The translations under genes were made by a program, and so were the position numbers. Below the pieces are notes generated by a model. The model was not told the origin of the DNA. It made no database searches and was given only the letters and a program-made list of their open reading frames with translations. From Camarhynchus parvulus (lineage: Eukaryota; Chordata; Aves; Passeriformes; Thraupidae), in contig NC_044585.1 of assembly GCF_901933205.1 (NCBI RefSeq), forward strand, positions 310,001 to 374,000: DNA of 64,000 nucleotides. Reading direction: 5' to 3'. Positions 26,601-37,023 of this stretch are shown here, in pieces. Numbering within the stretch: the first letter of the stretch is position 1; every line of letters starts with the position of its first letter.

Positions 26601-28840
26601 CCAGTGTCCTCCGGAAGGGCCACCCTTGTTGTGGGTGGGGGGACACCGCCCACCCCGTGACCGTGGGGTGCCGGCCAGCGGCCCATCGATCCGGAGAGCG
26701 CAGCTGACCGGAACTGGAGCCCGAATAATGGAAAGTTACCGGCAGCTTTGGGCTGGTGCCAGCTCTTGGCAAAGGGCGGGAGGCAGTGAAGGCTGCCTGG
26801 GACCGGGGGACAGTGCGGGAAGGGGGGCACCACCCCAGCTTGAGAGGGATGGAAATGGTGGAGGGTGGAAATCGTGAAATCATGGAATTGTTAAGATTGC
26901 AAAAGAGCTCCAAGATCATTGCGTCCACCAAAATGTGTGAGGCAACATTTGTATGGTGAGGAATGGCGGGGGCAGGAATGGGGGAGAGCATCCCGATGGG
27001 GGGCAGGGGGAAGGGGGACTTCAGGCGTGACAGCAACGCTGCGTGTTGTCTGTCTGTGTGCAGAGGGGTGTGGGGTGGACACAGCGCCCAGGGGGTTAGG
27101 GAAAATAGGACGTGGCTGGCAGAGGGAAGATGGAATAGGAGGGGGTGGGGAGGGGGTGTTAGCATCCCATAGGAAATGGAAAATAGAGGTGGGAACCCCC
27201 TCAGGGTGTGCAGGAGGGTTCGCGGTGTACAGCACCGCCGTGGCCGGGTGCGCTCCGGTGTGTGGAAGGGAATAGATGGGGACAGAGGGGGTGGAGCAGA
27301 CGGGGGGGCAGCACCCAGTATGTGCGGAGGGGCGGGGGAAGCGATACAGCCCAGGGCGGGCTCAGCACCCCAGTGTGCAGGACACAGCCCCCGCCGTGTG
27401 CGGGTTACTGCCATGCCCGTGCTCTGGGCACTGCCATCCCTGCCTGTGTGCATCTGGCACTCCCCCGCGTTCTGGGCACTGCTCCCTGTGTGCCCGGGCA
27501 TCCCCCCGCTTTGGGACGTCCCTGTGTGCGGGGCCTTGCCCCCGCGTTCTGGGCACTGCCGTCCCTGTGCGAGGGCCCTGCCCCCGCGTTCTGGGCACTG
27601 CCGTCCCTGTGCGGGGCCTTGCCCCCCCGTTCTCACCGTCCTGTGTGCGGGGCCCCCGTTCTGGTTGGGGGTGCCCGGGGCGAGGGCCCGCCCGGCTGGG
27701 GCACGCGGCCGTGACGCACGGCTCCGCAGCCAATGGGAGCGGGGGGCTGGGCAGGCGCAGCCAATGGCAGCGCGGTCAGGGCCCGCCCCAGCCCCACCCC
27801 AGCCCCGCACTCACCGCCCGTCGCCCAGGTCCTCCTCCACGCTGTAATCCAGCACGGCGCCCACGCCGAAGGCCTGGTTCCGCCGGAGCAGCGGCTTGAT
27901 GGCCTCCTGGTCCTCCCCGGCCACGAACTGCCCGTAGAACGTCATCTTCATCAGCCTCTCGAACAGCGTCTGCCCCAGCACTCGCTGGCACAACTCCAGC
28001 AGCTGCGGGACAGCGGCGGCTCAGCACCCGCCCCGCATGGGCACTCACGTCGGAAAAGTCCCCACAACCCAGGACTGGCATTCCCCAAAACGGGCACCCT
28101 CTGGCCCGGTTCCGAGAGCTCTCCAACACCCGCACATTCAGACCAAGGGTCCCCCCGGAAGGGGAATGACACGTCCCGAAATGGGCACCCCTAGGGTGAG
28201 AGCCCCCCAGCCCAGGACCGGCATCCCCCGGAGTGAGAATATCCCTGGCACGCACCAACATCCTGCAAAACAGGCACTCTCCCGGAGCGAAAGATCCCCC
28301 CCATTTGGAGCCACCCCTGGAGAACCCCCATCCCGCACAGACACGTCCGGAAGGGGCACTGCCCATCCTGGGACTCTCAGTCCCAAAATGGAGCTTCCTG
28401 GAGCAAGAACCCCCTCCAGAAGGAGGTTGACACTCCCCGGAGCGGGCGCCCCTGAGCGAGAGCCCAGCCGGTGCAGAGCCGGTGACAAACCCCGTCCCGG
28501 AGCAGCCCCCCCAAGCCAAACCCCTTCCTCCACCCACCTGCCGGTTGTGCTGCACCAGCGGCTCCACGGCGCACAGCCCCAGCACCAGCAGCCCCCGCAG
28601 CAGCTCCGCGTTGCTCTTGCTGCGGAACGCCTCGCGCGGGTCCCCGAAATCCACGGCGGGAGGCGGCGGGCCCCGCTCCGCGCCCCGCGGGGGAGGGGGC
28701 GGCCCCGGCCGGGGTCCCGCGCCCGCCGCCGCCGGGGACAACCCGCGGGGGCGGCGGCGGCGGGCGCGGAGCGAGGGCGGCTCGGGGATCGCACCGGCGA
28801 ACGGCGGCGCGGGCGCCCGCGCGGCGCTCGGGAGAGCCAT
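17461..28840 (-). CDS. PRODH: PRODH, proline dehydrogenase (proline oxidase), mitochondrial; complete, 14 coding exons, 601 aa
   Basis: FAD enzyme of the mitochondrial inner membrane that oxidises L-proline to pyrroline-5-carboxylate, the first step of proline catabolism. Exons: 28538-28840, 27815-28002, 22206-22240, 21751-21900, 21554-21618, 21095-21211, 20886-20965, 20539-20620, 20142-20234, 19903-20049, 19578-19753, 19400-19498, 18915-19003, 17461-17642. They total 1806 nt and every junction keeps frame, giving 601 residues; human PRODH is 600. The N-terminus is Arg/Ala/Pro-rich, consistent with mitochondrial import. Barrel motifs are intact: LMVDAEQ (380-386), LVRGAY (444-449), [19 protein letters not shown], and the C-terminal YLSRRAQEN (563-571), whose two arginines correspond to the proline-carboxylate-binding pair in the family. 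PRODH2 is less likely because residue-level agreement is with PRODH throughout. Confidence 0.96.
17676..17977 (+). repeat. Polypurine tract (polypyrimidine in the PRODH transcript)
   Basis: About 300 bp almost entirely A and G on the plus strand, made of irregular GGGAAAA, GGGGAGAAAA and GAAAAAA words, with rare T or C. It lies in PRODH intron 13 and ends about 33 bp before the exon 14 acceptor. Such tracts can form triplex (H-DNA). Confidence 0.95.
18815..18837. repeat. (CCTT)n simple repeat
   Basis: About six CCTT units within PRODH intron 13. Confidence 0.85.
18915..19003 (-). CDS. PRODH: PRODH exon 13
   Basis: 89 nt, residues 513-541, with [18 protein letters not shown] and [11 protein letters not shown]. 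Acceptor TTGCAG; donor G|GTGAGT. Confidence 0.95.
19400..19498 (-). CDS. PRODH: PRODH exon 12
   Basis: 99 nt, residues 480-511, with [19 protein letters not shown] and [13 protein letters not shown]. The THNEDT strand is characteristic of the family. Acceptor TTACAG; donor AG|GTGGGT. Confidence 0.95.
19578..19753 (-). CDS. PRODH: PRODH exon 11: core barrel
   Basis: 176 nt, residues 421-478, with [18 protein letters not shown] and [18 protein letters not shown]. Acceptor TCACAG; donor AG|GTAGGG. Confidence 0.96.
19903..20049 (-). CDS. PRODH: PRODH exon 10: core barrel
   Basis: 147 nt, residues 372-420, with [19 protein letters not shown] and [11 protein letters not shown]. It carries the VDAEQ active-site strand. 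Acceptor CCGCAG; donor AGG|GTGAGG. Confidence 0.96.
20142..20234 (-). CDS. PRODH: PRODH exon 9
   Basis: 93 nt, residues 341-371, reading [19 protein letters not shown] and [10 protein letters not shown]. Acceptor TTTCAG; donor AGG|GTGAGG. Confidence 0.94.
20539..20620 (-). CDS. PRODH: PRODH exon 8
   Basis: 82 nt, residues 314-340, reading [18 protein letters not shown] and PLLIPNRK. Acceptor CCCAG; donor AAG|GTGGGT. Confidence 0.94.
20886..20965 (-). CDS. PRODH: PRODH exon 7
   Basis: 80 nt, residues 287-312, reading [18 protein letters not shown] and GENLGTS. Acceptor GGCAG; donor GG|GTGAGC. The split glycine codon joins exon 8. Confidence 0.92.
21095..21211 (-). CDS. PRODH: PRODH exon 6
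   Basis: 117 nt, residues 248-286, with [18 protein letters not shown] and [12 protein letters not shown]. Acceptor CACAG; donor CAG|GTGAGG. Phase 0 on both sides. Confidence 0.94.
21554..21618 (-). CDS. PRODH: PRODH exon 5
   Basis: 65 nt, residues 227-247, reading [17 protein letters not shown], which contains a conserved barrel strand (AIKLTALGRPQFL in human). Acceptor ATCCAG; donor CTG|GTGAGT. Confidence 0.94.
21751..21900 (-). CDS. PRODH: PRODH exon 4
   Basis: 150 nt, residues 177-225, with [36 protein letters not shown] and RCIDAS. The acceptor is CCCCAG and the donor A|GTGAGT. Confidence 0.95.
22206..22240 (-). CDS. PRODH: PRODH exon 3: 35-nt micro-exon
   Basis: The pyrimidine-rich acceptor TTTCTCTTCTTAG and donor G|GTGAGT bracket 35 nt reading [11 protein letters not shown]. 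Human PRODH has CTSAAERDGSG at this place. Phase 2 in and phase 1 out are exactly what exons 2 and 4 require. It is too short to stand out as an ORF. Confidence 0.88.
25568..25795 (-). mobile_element. CR1 LINE 3' fragment
   Basis: In plus orientation it starts GAATTACAGAACATCCTGAG then GTGGAAGGGACGAATGAGGA and continues with GTGCCCGACCATCCTCTGGG and CCTGATATCCAGGAAAATCC. These are the reverse complement of the CR1 3' region, so the element lies on the minus strand. Confidence 0.85.
26873..26945 (-). mobile_element. Short CR1 LINE 3' end
   Basis: AAATCATGGAATTGTTAAGA then AGCTCCAAGATCATTGCGTC is the antisense of the CR1 3' terminus. It is only about 70 bp long. Confidence 0.75.
27400..27660. 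repeat. Degenerate 42-bp GC-rich tandem repeat in PRODH intron 2
   Basis: Units built around CCGCGTTCTGGGCACTGCCG, then TCCCTGTGCGGGGCCTTGCC. Two nearly identical copies start at about 27543 and 27585 and more diverged copies lie on both sides. Confidence 0.8.
27700..27800 (+). promoter_or_regulatory. Promoter-like cluster with paired CCAAT boxes in PRODH intron 2
   Basis: Two CCAAT boxes at 27730-27734 and 27761-27765, each in the context CGCAGCCAATGG, are 31 bp apart. A CRE-like TGACGC sits at 27712-27717 and a GC box CCCGCCC at 27782-27788. The patch lies in CpG-rich DNA next to PRODH exon 2. Orientation of the CCAAT boxes suggests plus-strand or bidirectional firing, antisense to PRODH. 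It could also be an accidental tandem duplication of about 31 bp. Confidence 0.45.
27815..28002 (-). CDS. PRODH: PRODH exon 2
   Basis: 188 nt, residues 102-163. It contains [19 protein letters not shown] and [16 protein letters not shown], near-identical to human PRODH. The acceptor is CCGCAG and the donor CG|GTGAGT. Confidence 0.95.
28003..28537 (-). repeat. PRODH: PRODH intron 1, filled by a degenerate GC-rich tandem repeat
   Basis: A 535-bp intron with recurring CCCGGAGCGAGA, CCCAAAATGG and GGCACCCYNG words at intervals of about 30-60 bp (for example 28085, 28175, 28220, 28275, 28380 and 28435). It appears to be a decayed minisatellite occupying nearly the whole intron. Confidence 0.55.
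28538..28840 (-). CDS. PRODH: PRODH exon 1: mitochondrial presequence
   Basis: 303 nt, residues 1-101. The start at 28840-28838 opens [16 protein letters not shown], an Arg/Pro/Ala-rich leader, and runs into the conserved [17 protein letters not shown] and [12 protein letters not shown]. The donor is CAG|GTGGGT at 28537-28536. Confidence 0.92.
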
Positions 28841-29370
<530 letters not shown>

Positions 29371-31022
29371 CACCGGGGCCAGCACCAAGACTGGAGCCAC
29401 CCTGCCCAGCGCACCCCGCTCCCGCAAGCCCCTGCCCGGTGCCTTCCCCATTCCCGTCCCCTTGAAGCAGCCGGTCCCAGGGGCACCTCCCTCCCCGGAA
29501 GCCCCAGGAAGGGCCTGGGGGGGGCTCGAGGGGAGCCCTGGGTGGGCCTGAAGGGAACTCTGTTCTTGGAGCAGCGCTGGGAGCGGGGCAAAGAGGACCT
29601 CATGCCCTTGGAGGAGCCGTTGGGAAAATTATGAAGGTCCCAAGGGAGCCCTGAAGGGGACCTGTAGGAAGCACTGGGGCCAATCCTGCAGGGCCAAGGG
29701 GCTACTGACTGCTCAGGCAGCCCCAGGGAGGGCCGAAGGATGCGTCAAAGGGTGCTTGCTCCCTTGTAGCCGTCCCTGGGGCAGGCTGTGGTATGTCCAG
29801 CTGGTGGAGCTGGGAACACTTGGAGAAGGGATCTCAGATCTGCGGGACCTGTTATGGGAGAGAAGTTTCAAGCCCCTGTACTTGCTCCTCTCCTCCTGAT
29901 GTATGTGTGAACATTTTGGTGGGGTCCATGGGTGCTTGGGTTGCTTGAGGCAGCAGACTTGGCTCCCTCGTCATGGGCTGGGGATGTTGGGCTTCGCCTG
30001 CTCCGCGGAGCACCACAGGGGTCTGGCAGGACCTCGTGATCTTCCCAGGCAGGGCGAGTGCCTGTCCTGCTCATGGCAGGCGTTTGCCTGAGCTGTTCCT
30101 CCCCGGCACACCCAGTGCTGAGCTCCAGAGATTACCGAGCACATCCCTGACACCCCGCGTCCAGGAACGCTCCCGAGACTTGGCCTGGGAGATCGGGTAC
30201 CTCCCTTCCTTTTCGCAGGATTGTTTCACAGCTGCATCACAGCTGCGTACTTCTCTGTGCCCATGTCCCTTCTCTGTGCCCATGTCCCTTCTCTGTGCTC
30301 TCATCCCTTCTCTGTGCCCGTGTCCTCTCCCTGTGACCATGTTCCTTCTCCATGCCCTCCTCTCCAGCCCCGTTTCCAGTGGCTCCCGGAGGATGAGTCC
30401 GGACTGACGAAGAGCTGTCCAAATCCAGGTCCTCAGTGACATCTTGCGCTGGGAATGCTCAGCGCAGGCAGGAGACGGGAAAATTAGTTCCTGCAATTGT
30501 TTTTTTCTGCCCTTCCCAACACTGACATTGCTGTAACCGGCAGTGAAACCACGGGGATTCCCTGAGCTCATTTGTAAGGTTTTCTTTGGGAACATCTTGT
30601 CCTTCCACAGAGACAGCCAGGCAGTGGCATTGCCTCTGACGGAGCTGGGTACAAAGCTCTGAAAAAGCATCCACTTCCTTCAAAACATTCCCTGTGCTAA
30701 CTCTTTTGTGCTATTTAGAGATAATAATAATTCACCCAAAGTTCCTCGCCGTGATGAGACTGCACATATGAACTCTTGGGATGCAGTTCAAACCTTGTTT
30801 CTCAGCCAATTGCCACAGAGAACATTTCCTTCAAAGGCTCTAATGGCACCAGTCACCCCTGGAAAACACACTCGCCTGGTCTTAGCAGGGAAAGCTTCCA
30901 AGTGCTGCCTGCTGTGCCAGCAGAGCTGCAGCCCTGCAGCATCCAGCTGGGTGCAAAACCAGGTCTGAGTTTCTGAAGAAACTTTAGTTTCAGACCCAAA
31001 CTCAGGGATGAAATGTTAAAAA
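29371..31022. other. Intergenic, GC-rich falling to ordinary
   Basis: No exon recognised. It contains a 19-bp tandem repeat near 30249-30360 and otherwise unique-looking sequence up to the solo LTR. Confidence 0.65.
30249..30360. repeat. 19-bp minisatellite, about 5-6 copies
   Basis: Units of TTCTCTGTGCCCATGTCCC; the first two copies are near-perfect and later ones diverge (CTCATCCC, CCGTGTCC). Confidence 0.85.
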
Positions 31023-31028
31023 GCCACC

Positions 31029-31417
31029 TGTTGCAAACAACTTTTATAAAAAATCCTTTCCTTAGGATTTTTTCCTCCTGAGAAGCTGAGAGGCCTCAGG
31101 AACAAAATGCAAACAATGATTATCTGCTGCTGTGGAATGCAACAGGTGGATCTGTGATTGGTCTCATGTTGGACGTTTATAATTAATGGCCAATCACAGC
31201 CCAGCTGGCTCGGACATAGAGTCTGAGACAGCTGCCTTTGTTATCATTCTTTTCCTTGCTATTCTTAGCCTAGACTTCTGATGAGAACCTTTTCTTCTAT
31301 TCTTTTAGTATAGTTTTAATGTAATATATATAATAAAATAATAAATCAAGCCTTCTGAAATATGGAGTCAGATGCTCACTCTTCCCTCATCCTAAGACCC
31401 CTGTGAATACCTTCACA
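31029..31417 (+). mobile_element. Solo LTR of a songbird-type endogenous retrovirus (family A)
   Basis: A 389-bp element starting TGTTGCAAAC and ending TTCACA, with TG...CA type ends. It has a CAAT/inverted-CAAT core (GTGATTGGTC, GGCCAATCAC), a TATATATAATA stretch and AATAAA at 31332-31337. GCCAC occurs at 31418-31422 and also at 31023-31027, one base before the left end, consistent with a 5-bp target duplication. A related copy starts at 63819. No gag, pol or env reading adjoins it, so it is a solo LTR. Confidence 0.85.
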
Positions 31418-34400
31418 GCCACTTTTGATGGAGGTGAAATCTGATGAGCTTTCTCTCAGGATGGTGGTGCCTGAAGCAGAGAAAGTCCCTGAGCTGGCAG
31501 CCCTGCCAGTGGCAGGGAGACCAACAAGGGGTGCTCCGGGCTGCCGTGGGGACCATACCAAGCCCTCGTGGGTCACTGTGGCCTTGCAGAGCACTGATCC
31601 CTCAGCTCCCAGTCTCCCTTGGCTGTGACATTATGCCCTCAAGGCCACTGTCCCCCACCATGCCCAGGCAGGTGCTGCTGGCACAAAGGGGCTGGTCCCT
31701 GCTCACGGTGGCTGCAGCTGGCATGGGGAGCTCAGTCCAGCCCATGGCTGGAACACACATCACAGACACAGCCATGCTGCTCTGTCCCACGCGGGGAGCA
31801 TGGCTGGATAACATAGAGCCAAGTCCTTCCTCGGGCACTCTTGCCTGCAGCAGCAATGGGAATAAATCCAGGAGAAGCTGTTATGGATGGCTTGAGAAGC
31901 TGTAAAATGTGAAGAAACATTTGAATGTGAGACAAATAGGTGAGGAGGAACTTGGCACAGGAGGAGACGCAATTTAGAAGGAGAGGCCATGCCATGCATA
32001 TTTCATGGGCCAGCCCTCAGCAGAGGCTCCTCTGACACCACAAACATCACAGATGGCAAGGAGTAACAGCAGCCACTCCCAGCATCTGGGAAGGAGAACA
32101 GTGGGATGATTGCTCCTCCTGCCTTGTGGTAGAAGTGGGCCAGGACACAGATCCTGGAAGCTGCTGGCTCTGCTCCCCAGGTGTGGGACGAGCCTTCCTC
32201 ACCCTCCTCTTCCTCCAGCCCAGTGCCAGGCTAGGGGCAAGCCTGCCCCATCCTTGGGGCTGGGGCTCTGTCCTCACTGTCCCACAGCTCTGTGAGCCCT
32301 CCAGCCCTGCTGCCATGGCACTCTATGCTTCCAGCATTGCTCCTCTGAGGTTTCCTTGGAGAGTGCTGACTCAGGTCCTCCTCTGTCGGGTGTTTCTCAC
32401 TGACCATATGCCTGACTTGTGCCCAGCACCTGCGCTACCAAATCGCTCCCAGCGCAGGGCAGCATGCAGGAGGGACACCTGCAGCCTGTGGGAGCAGGGT
32501 GGATCCTCACCTGGCATCTGGCTCTGCCACAGGTGCCCCTTGGAGCAGCAGGTGCTGGGGTGGCAGGAGCTGGGTGGGTCAGAGTCTGATGTGGATTCAC
32601 TAGCAAAACCCAGGAGAAGGTGGACTTCTGGACAGTGCTTCCCAAATTGCAGCCACGTGTGGGTTCTCATCTTGTAGGGGGTTATTTTTCTTCACAAGAG
32701 GCTTCATCTCTCTCTGTGCAACTCTTCAGGGAGAACTCCAGATCAACTACTGCCCACTCTGAGGGGATAAACCCCTGTGGGGTGCACAGGAGCTCCCAGC
32801 TCCTGGGGGTGTGTTTGGATGATGAGTTGGTGCTCTCTGACTCCACCCAAGCACCCTGTCAGCCTCAGTGTCACCCTCCTGGGGTGAATCTGACTTGTGT
32901 CACAGTATGGACCACACTGGCAGCAGGATGGAGGATCCAGCCTTCATTCTCACAGCTGGGAAACCAGGGAACTGCATCCTTCCCCTTGCACTTGGTGCTG
33001 CAGAGGCTGCAGGAGGTTCAGCTGCTCCAGCAGGATTAGGGGTGCTCTCTATCCAAGTGTGGCACAGGCAGGTGAGGCTGCAGCACTTGGTGTCTTGCCT
33101 CCATGAGAGCGGGTAGGAGTTTGGGAACTTGCTGGTCACCTGGGGAGTCACAGGGTGGCAGCTCCAGTTCCTGGGCCATTCCTTTGGGTTGGGGGCCCTG
33201 GAGAGAGCAGCTGAGAGCTGCCAAGACCCTGCAGAAGAAAGAGATGCTGGGTAGCTCCTCTTGCAGCTGATGTCCTGGCCAGCCCAGACCTTGCTCTCTC
33301 AGCATGGTTGGGATTTTGAAAGCTGGACTGTGTTCTGATCCCTGGCATTTTCCACTTGCATCCCAATGATTTTTGGTGAATCACTTGCAGCCTAAGAAAT
33401 AAATCTCTTCTTGATTTTTCCTGTGAGCTCCTGGGTGCAGCTCAGCAGCCACGAGAAAATACCCAGGTGAATTCCTGTCTCCGTAAAGGTCAATGCTATT
33501 AAAAAACAATTGCCTCTGAAAGGGACCCTAGGAAATATCCAAGGCAGGGAAAGACACATCAGACTTACCCCATCAGTTAATTGTTTCTTTGCACAGAGTC
33601 CTTCTCTTTTTCCATCCAGTGGCAGAAGGGAGTCATATGAGATGTCCACAAGTGTGCTTGGGGGAAAAGGAACACCAGTGAGGACCTGAAACAATTTTGC
33701 TGCTCTTACAGCTGAGAAAGGATCATGCTGGAAGGTTTCTGTGGAAGTGGGGCCTGGGGAATGGACATGAAAAGCCTTTTTTCCCAGCTGACTCCCTTGG
33801 CAGGTGAGTTGTTTACAGAGCCTGGATGCCAGCGTGCCTGGAAGGGAGCCAGCTCTATTTTAGCCCTTTGTAAATGATTTAAACACCTCGTGCTGGGGAA
33901 ACATTCCAGGAAAGGGGATGCTTGGCTCTTCTTCCTGGGCAGACCAGGTGTGTGCAGGAGATGGTGGGAGGCAGAAGGAGCCAGCCCTGGCAGGGACAGC
34001 AAGAGTGTGTGGTGAGGATGGCTGTGCCCCTCCTGTCCCCCAAGAGCTGCTGCTGAGACCTGAATCAGCTGCTCCTAGTCCAGCTGGCCAGAGGCATCCT
34101 CCCAAACCCCTGCCAGGTGATGTTCCTAAGGAGCCCCTGCACTTTTTGCAGCCTTTGCCTGCCAGGAGCATCCCCTGGGAAGGCCAGTGGAGGCAGAGGT
34201 CCCAGGTGGCCTGTGGGATCCCAGCAAGGTGGGGACAAGGGGCAGAGCTCCCTGCAGCACCTGGGGGCAATCACACATCATGGGACTGGGGACAAGCTCC
34301 TGAGGCTGGAGCAGGACAACTCCAACCCCCTTTACCCTTGAGGAGCTGGCTGCTCCTTATTGATTAATGTGGTGGCTCATTTCTCTAAAAATAGGCTCTT

Positions 34401-34775
34401 AATTACTGAGCTTCTGGAAACAGAGCTGTCTCACAGCAAAACCTGATTGATTCGAGGGCAGCTGTGGCTCCGGTGAGGGCCTGGTGGCCCCAGAGCCTGG
34501 ATGGCCCCTGCCAGAGACAGCTCCTGGCCAGGGAAGGTTTCAGGCTGGTTCAGGTCAGTTCCCAGCTCACAGCTGATGGATATTTGTTTTTTCCAAGTGT
34601 CACTTGGTTTTGCTTCTTTACTTTCTGTGTATGTAATTGCAAGCATGTGGCACTGAGAGGCACTTGGACTTCTCTTTCCAGGGGAACAAAATGGGAGGAA
34701 AAATGTTCATTTTTCCCTAGTGCTCCTGAACTGTGTGTAGAGAAGGGAAAAAGCTTTTTCTGCTTTCTTAATTTC

Positions 34776-34792
34776 TTTTTTTTTTTTTTTTT
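34776..34792. repeat. Poly(T) run
   Basis: Seventeen consecutive T residues. Confidence 0.95.
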
Positions 34793-37000
34793 GTGTTGTT
34801 TCCCCACCTTCTTCCTTTACATGGACAAATACTTTGTTGGAACTTTCATGATTTTCCCTTATTCTCCTGTCCCAGAGAAGGTGAGCAAGATCCCAAAAAG
34901 GCTGAAAAGAGAAAAAAAATATAGTTGAAAATATTTTCTGGGGTTGTTTCATCTCTCTGAGTCTGGGTTCTTGTGTCAGGAGTGTCTTGCCATGTCCTGG
35001 AGATGGAGAGGGGATATTTGAGAGCCCTGTGGTCCCTCACCCTCCACAAGCACCACAACCTCTGTGCAGCTGAGGTGAGGGGAATACAGGAGCCCTCTGA
35101 GACAAATTAAGGAGAAAAAGGGAAGAGTGGCAGCAGTTGCTGGCTGCCAGCACTGCCCCTGCCTCCCTTCCTGGCCACTGTGAAGGCCATCTGTCACTTG
35201 ACAGATCACCTGGACTCTGCTCTCCATCTCCATCTGCTCTCGTCCAGGTCCATATCTGCTGAGTCTCCCTCCTGCTCCATGTGCCCTGTGGGCTCTGTCT
35301 GTGATCCCAGCCGGTCCCTGCCCCAGGCTGGGATGGGCACCAGGGGATGCTTGGAGAGCTCTGAGCATCCAAACCCACGGGTTCTTGCTCGCTGCATGGG
35401 CTGCAGATCCTTGCTGACCTACTCATAGGTTTCTTTCATGCTTTATATTTTTTTTTTCAAGGCTGAATCTTTCACTCTGAATGAAGCTTGTGTGGCTTCA
35501 TTTTGCTCATTCATAGTTTCTTCCAGTTGAAGTTTTATGGGTAATTTTTAAATTCTTTGCCCAAGGAAGTATCAAAGGGAGCATCCCTCCTCAGAGGGAT
35601 TCAAGCCATGGCATCTACAGGGAAGGCTCACCTTGCTGAGCCCCATTCCTGCTGTCCCACAGCTGTGACAGCCACCCCAGAACAGGAGAGCACAGGACAC
35701 AGCTCCTCCAGAGCTCTGGAGGTTGTTCCACCAGGGACAGCCAGGGGACACTGGGCCTGGGACAGCAGTGCTGGCAGCTGTCACCAGAACTCACACCTTG
35801 ACTCTGTGAGAACTCCAATAACTTTTCAACATCACCAGCCAAATTTGGGCAGATTTTCTGGGGACAGGAGAAGGCAACACTCCCAAGTCTCTGTACCTCA
35901 AGCTGGCAACACAACAGCTTTCTGCTGGAATGACAGAATTTCTTTTTTTTTTAATGCAGGCCAAAGTAATTTTCTCTCATTAGAGCTGCTGATACAGCTG
36001 GAAGAAGTGAGCTCTCTCCAAAACTTCATCTGCCAGTGAGGGGCAGCAATCCCCCAGAAAATCTTGGGGTCTTTGGCTGCCCCAGCTTCTTATCCCTCTG
36101 GCAGTGTCTCTTTGCACTGGAACTTGGAAAGAAAAATATTCTGGGATGGAAAATTCCAAACCTAAAGGGTGAAGTTGGACAAAATCCAGGTGAGACTTGG
36201 CAGAGAGACCCAGCAAAGGTTGTTCCTTGTGCTGACATTTTTGCTCTGTGCTTTGGAGAGCCTCCCTGCAGCTCTTTTCTGGCCAGGTCAGGCTCTGCTC
36301 GTGTAAGAGGTGATGTTAACACACCACATGTGACTTTCTCTGGGTTTTCCCTATTTATTTGTTTATTTATTTATTTTTTGTCTCTGGAACTGTGAATATT
36401 TCAGAAGCAGACACTGCAGTGGTCTCACATCCTGTGGGGATGGCTGTCCCGTCAGCCCACCCCACTCCCAGAGGTAGCCCAGAAGCTTTGATCCTCTGGC
36501 TGCCTGTCCACAGCAGACACTGCACATCTGTGGTGGCACCAGAACACCCTGACACAGCCCAGCTAAATCACCTGATGGAAATGAGGAGCTGGGATCTTGT
36601 TGAAGCTCAGGTGACTGGAAACCAAAAGCAAAGAGTGACTCTGTATCTGTGCTGGCTCTGGGGTGCACATGAGGGTGCTTTGAACAAGGGACATGCTGGA
36701 GATTGCTGTGACTCCTCCCTCCTGTGAATTCTTCCACTCAGGTCTTGCCAGAGCGTGCAAAACCATCCCTGCAAGGTTGGAGGAGCTCTGCAGAAGGACC
36801 TTCGTGGGCTGTGCTGAGTCCTGGGCTCCCCTGCACCAGGAAGGACCCCACAGCACTCCATGAGTCACTGAGAGAGTCTCCAGGTGCTGAGGCCAAATGC
36901 CTCAAAATTCACCTGTGGAGAAACAGGAAGATTAGATCTGACTCATTCCAAGGGTTTAAACCATTTTTGTGTTACTGAAAAGATGTCTTTATGCTCTAGG

Positions 37001-37023
37001 TTTTTTTTTTTTTTTTTTTTTTT
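37001..37023. repeat. Poly(T) run
   Basis: Twenty-three consecutive T residues. It could be the tail of a minus-strand retrocopy, but no recognisable body was identified beside it. Confidence 0.95.

Larger units (their letters stand above)
22241..27814 (-). other. PRODH: PRODH intron 2
   Basis: A 5.6-kb intron, the largest in PRODH. It contains two CR1 3' fragments, a CpG-rich stretch toward exon 2 (about 26340-27814), a 42-bp tandem repeat and a promoter-like patch with two CCAAT boxes. No additional exon was needed for a continuous protein. Confidence 0.8.

Noticed and set aside
26311..27810. A 499-codon minus-strand reading in PRODH intron 2
   Set aside because: GC-rich sequence with tandem repeats, no domain; PRODH splices across it in perfect phase.
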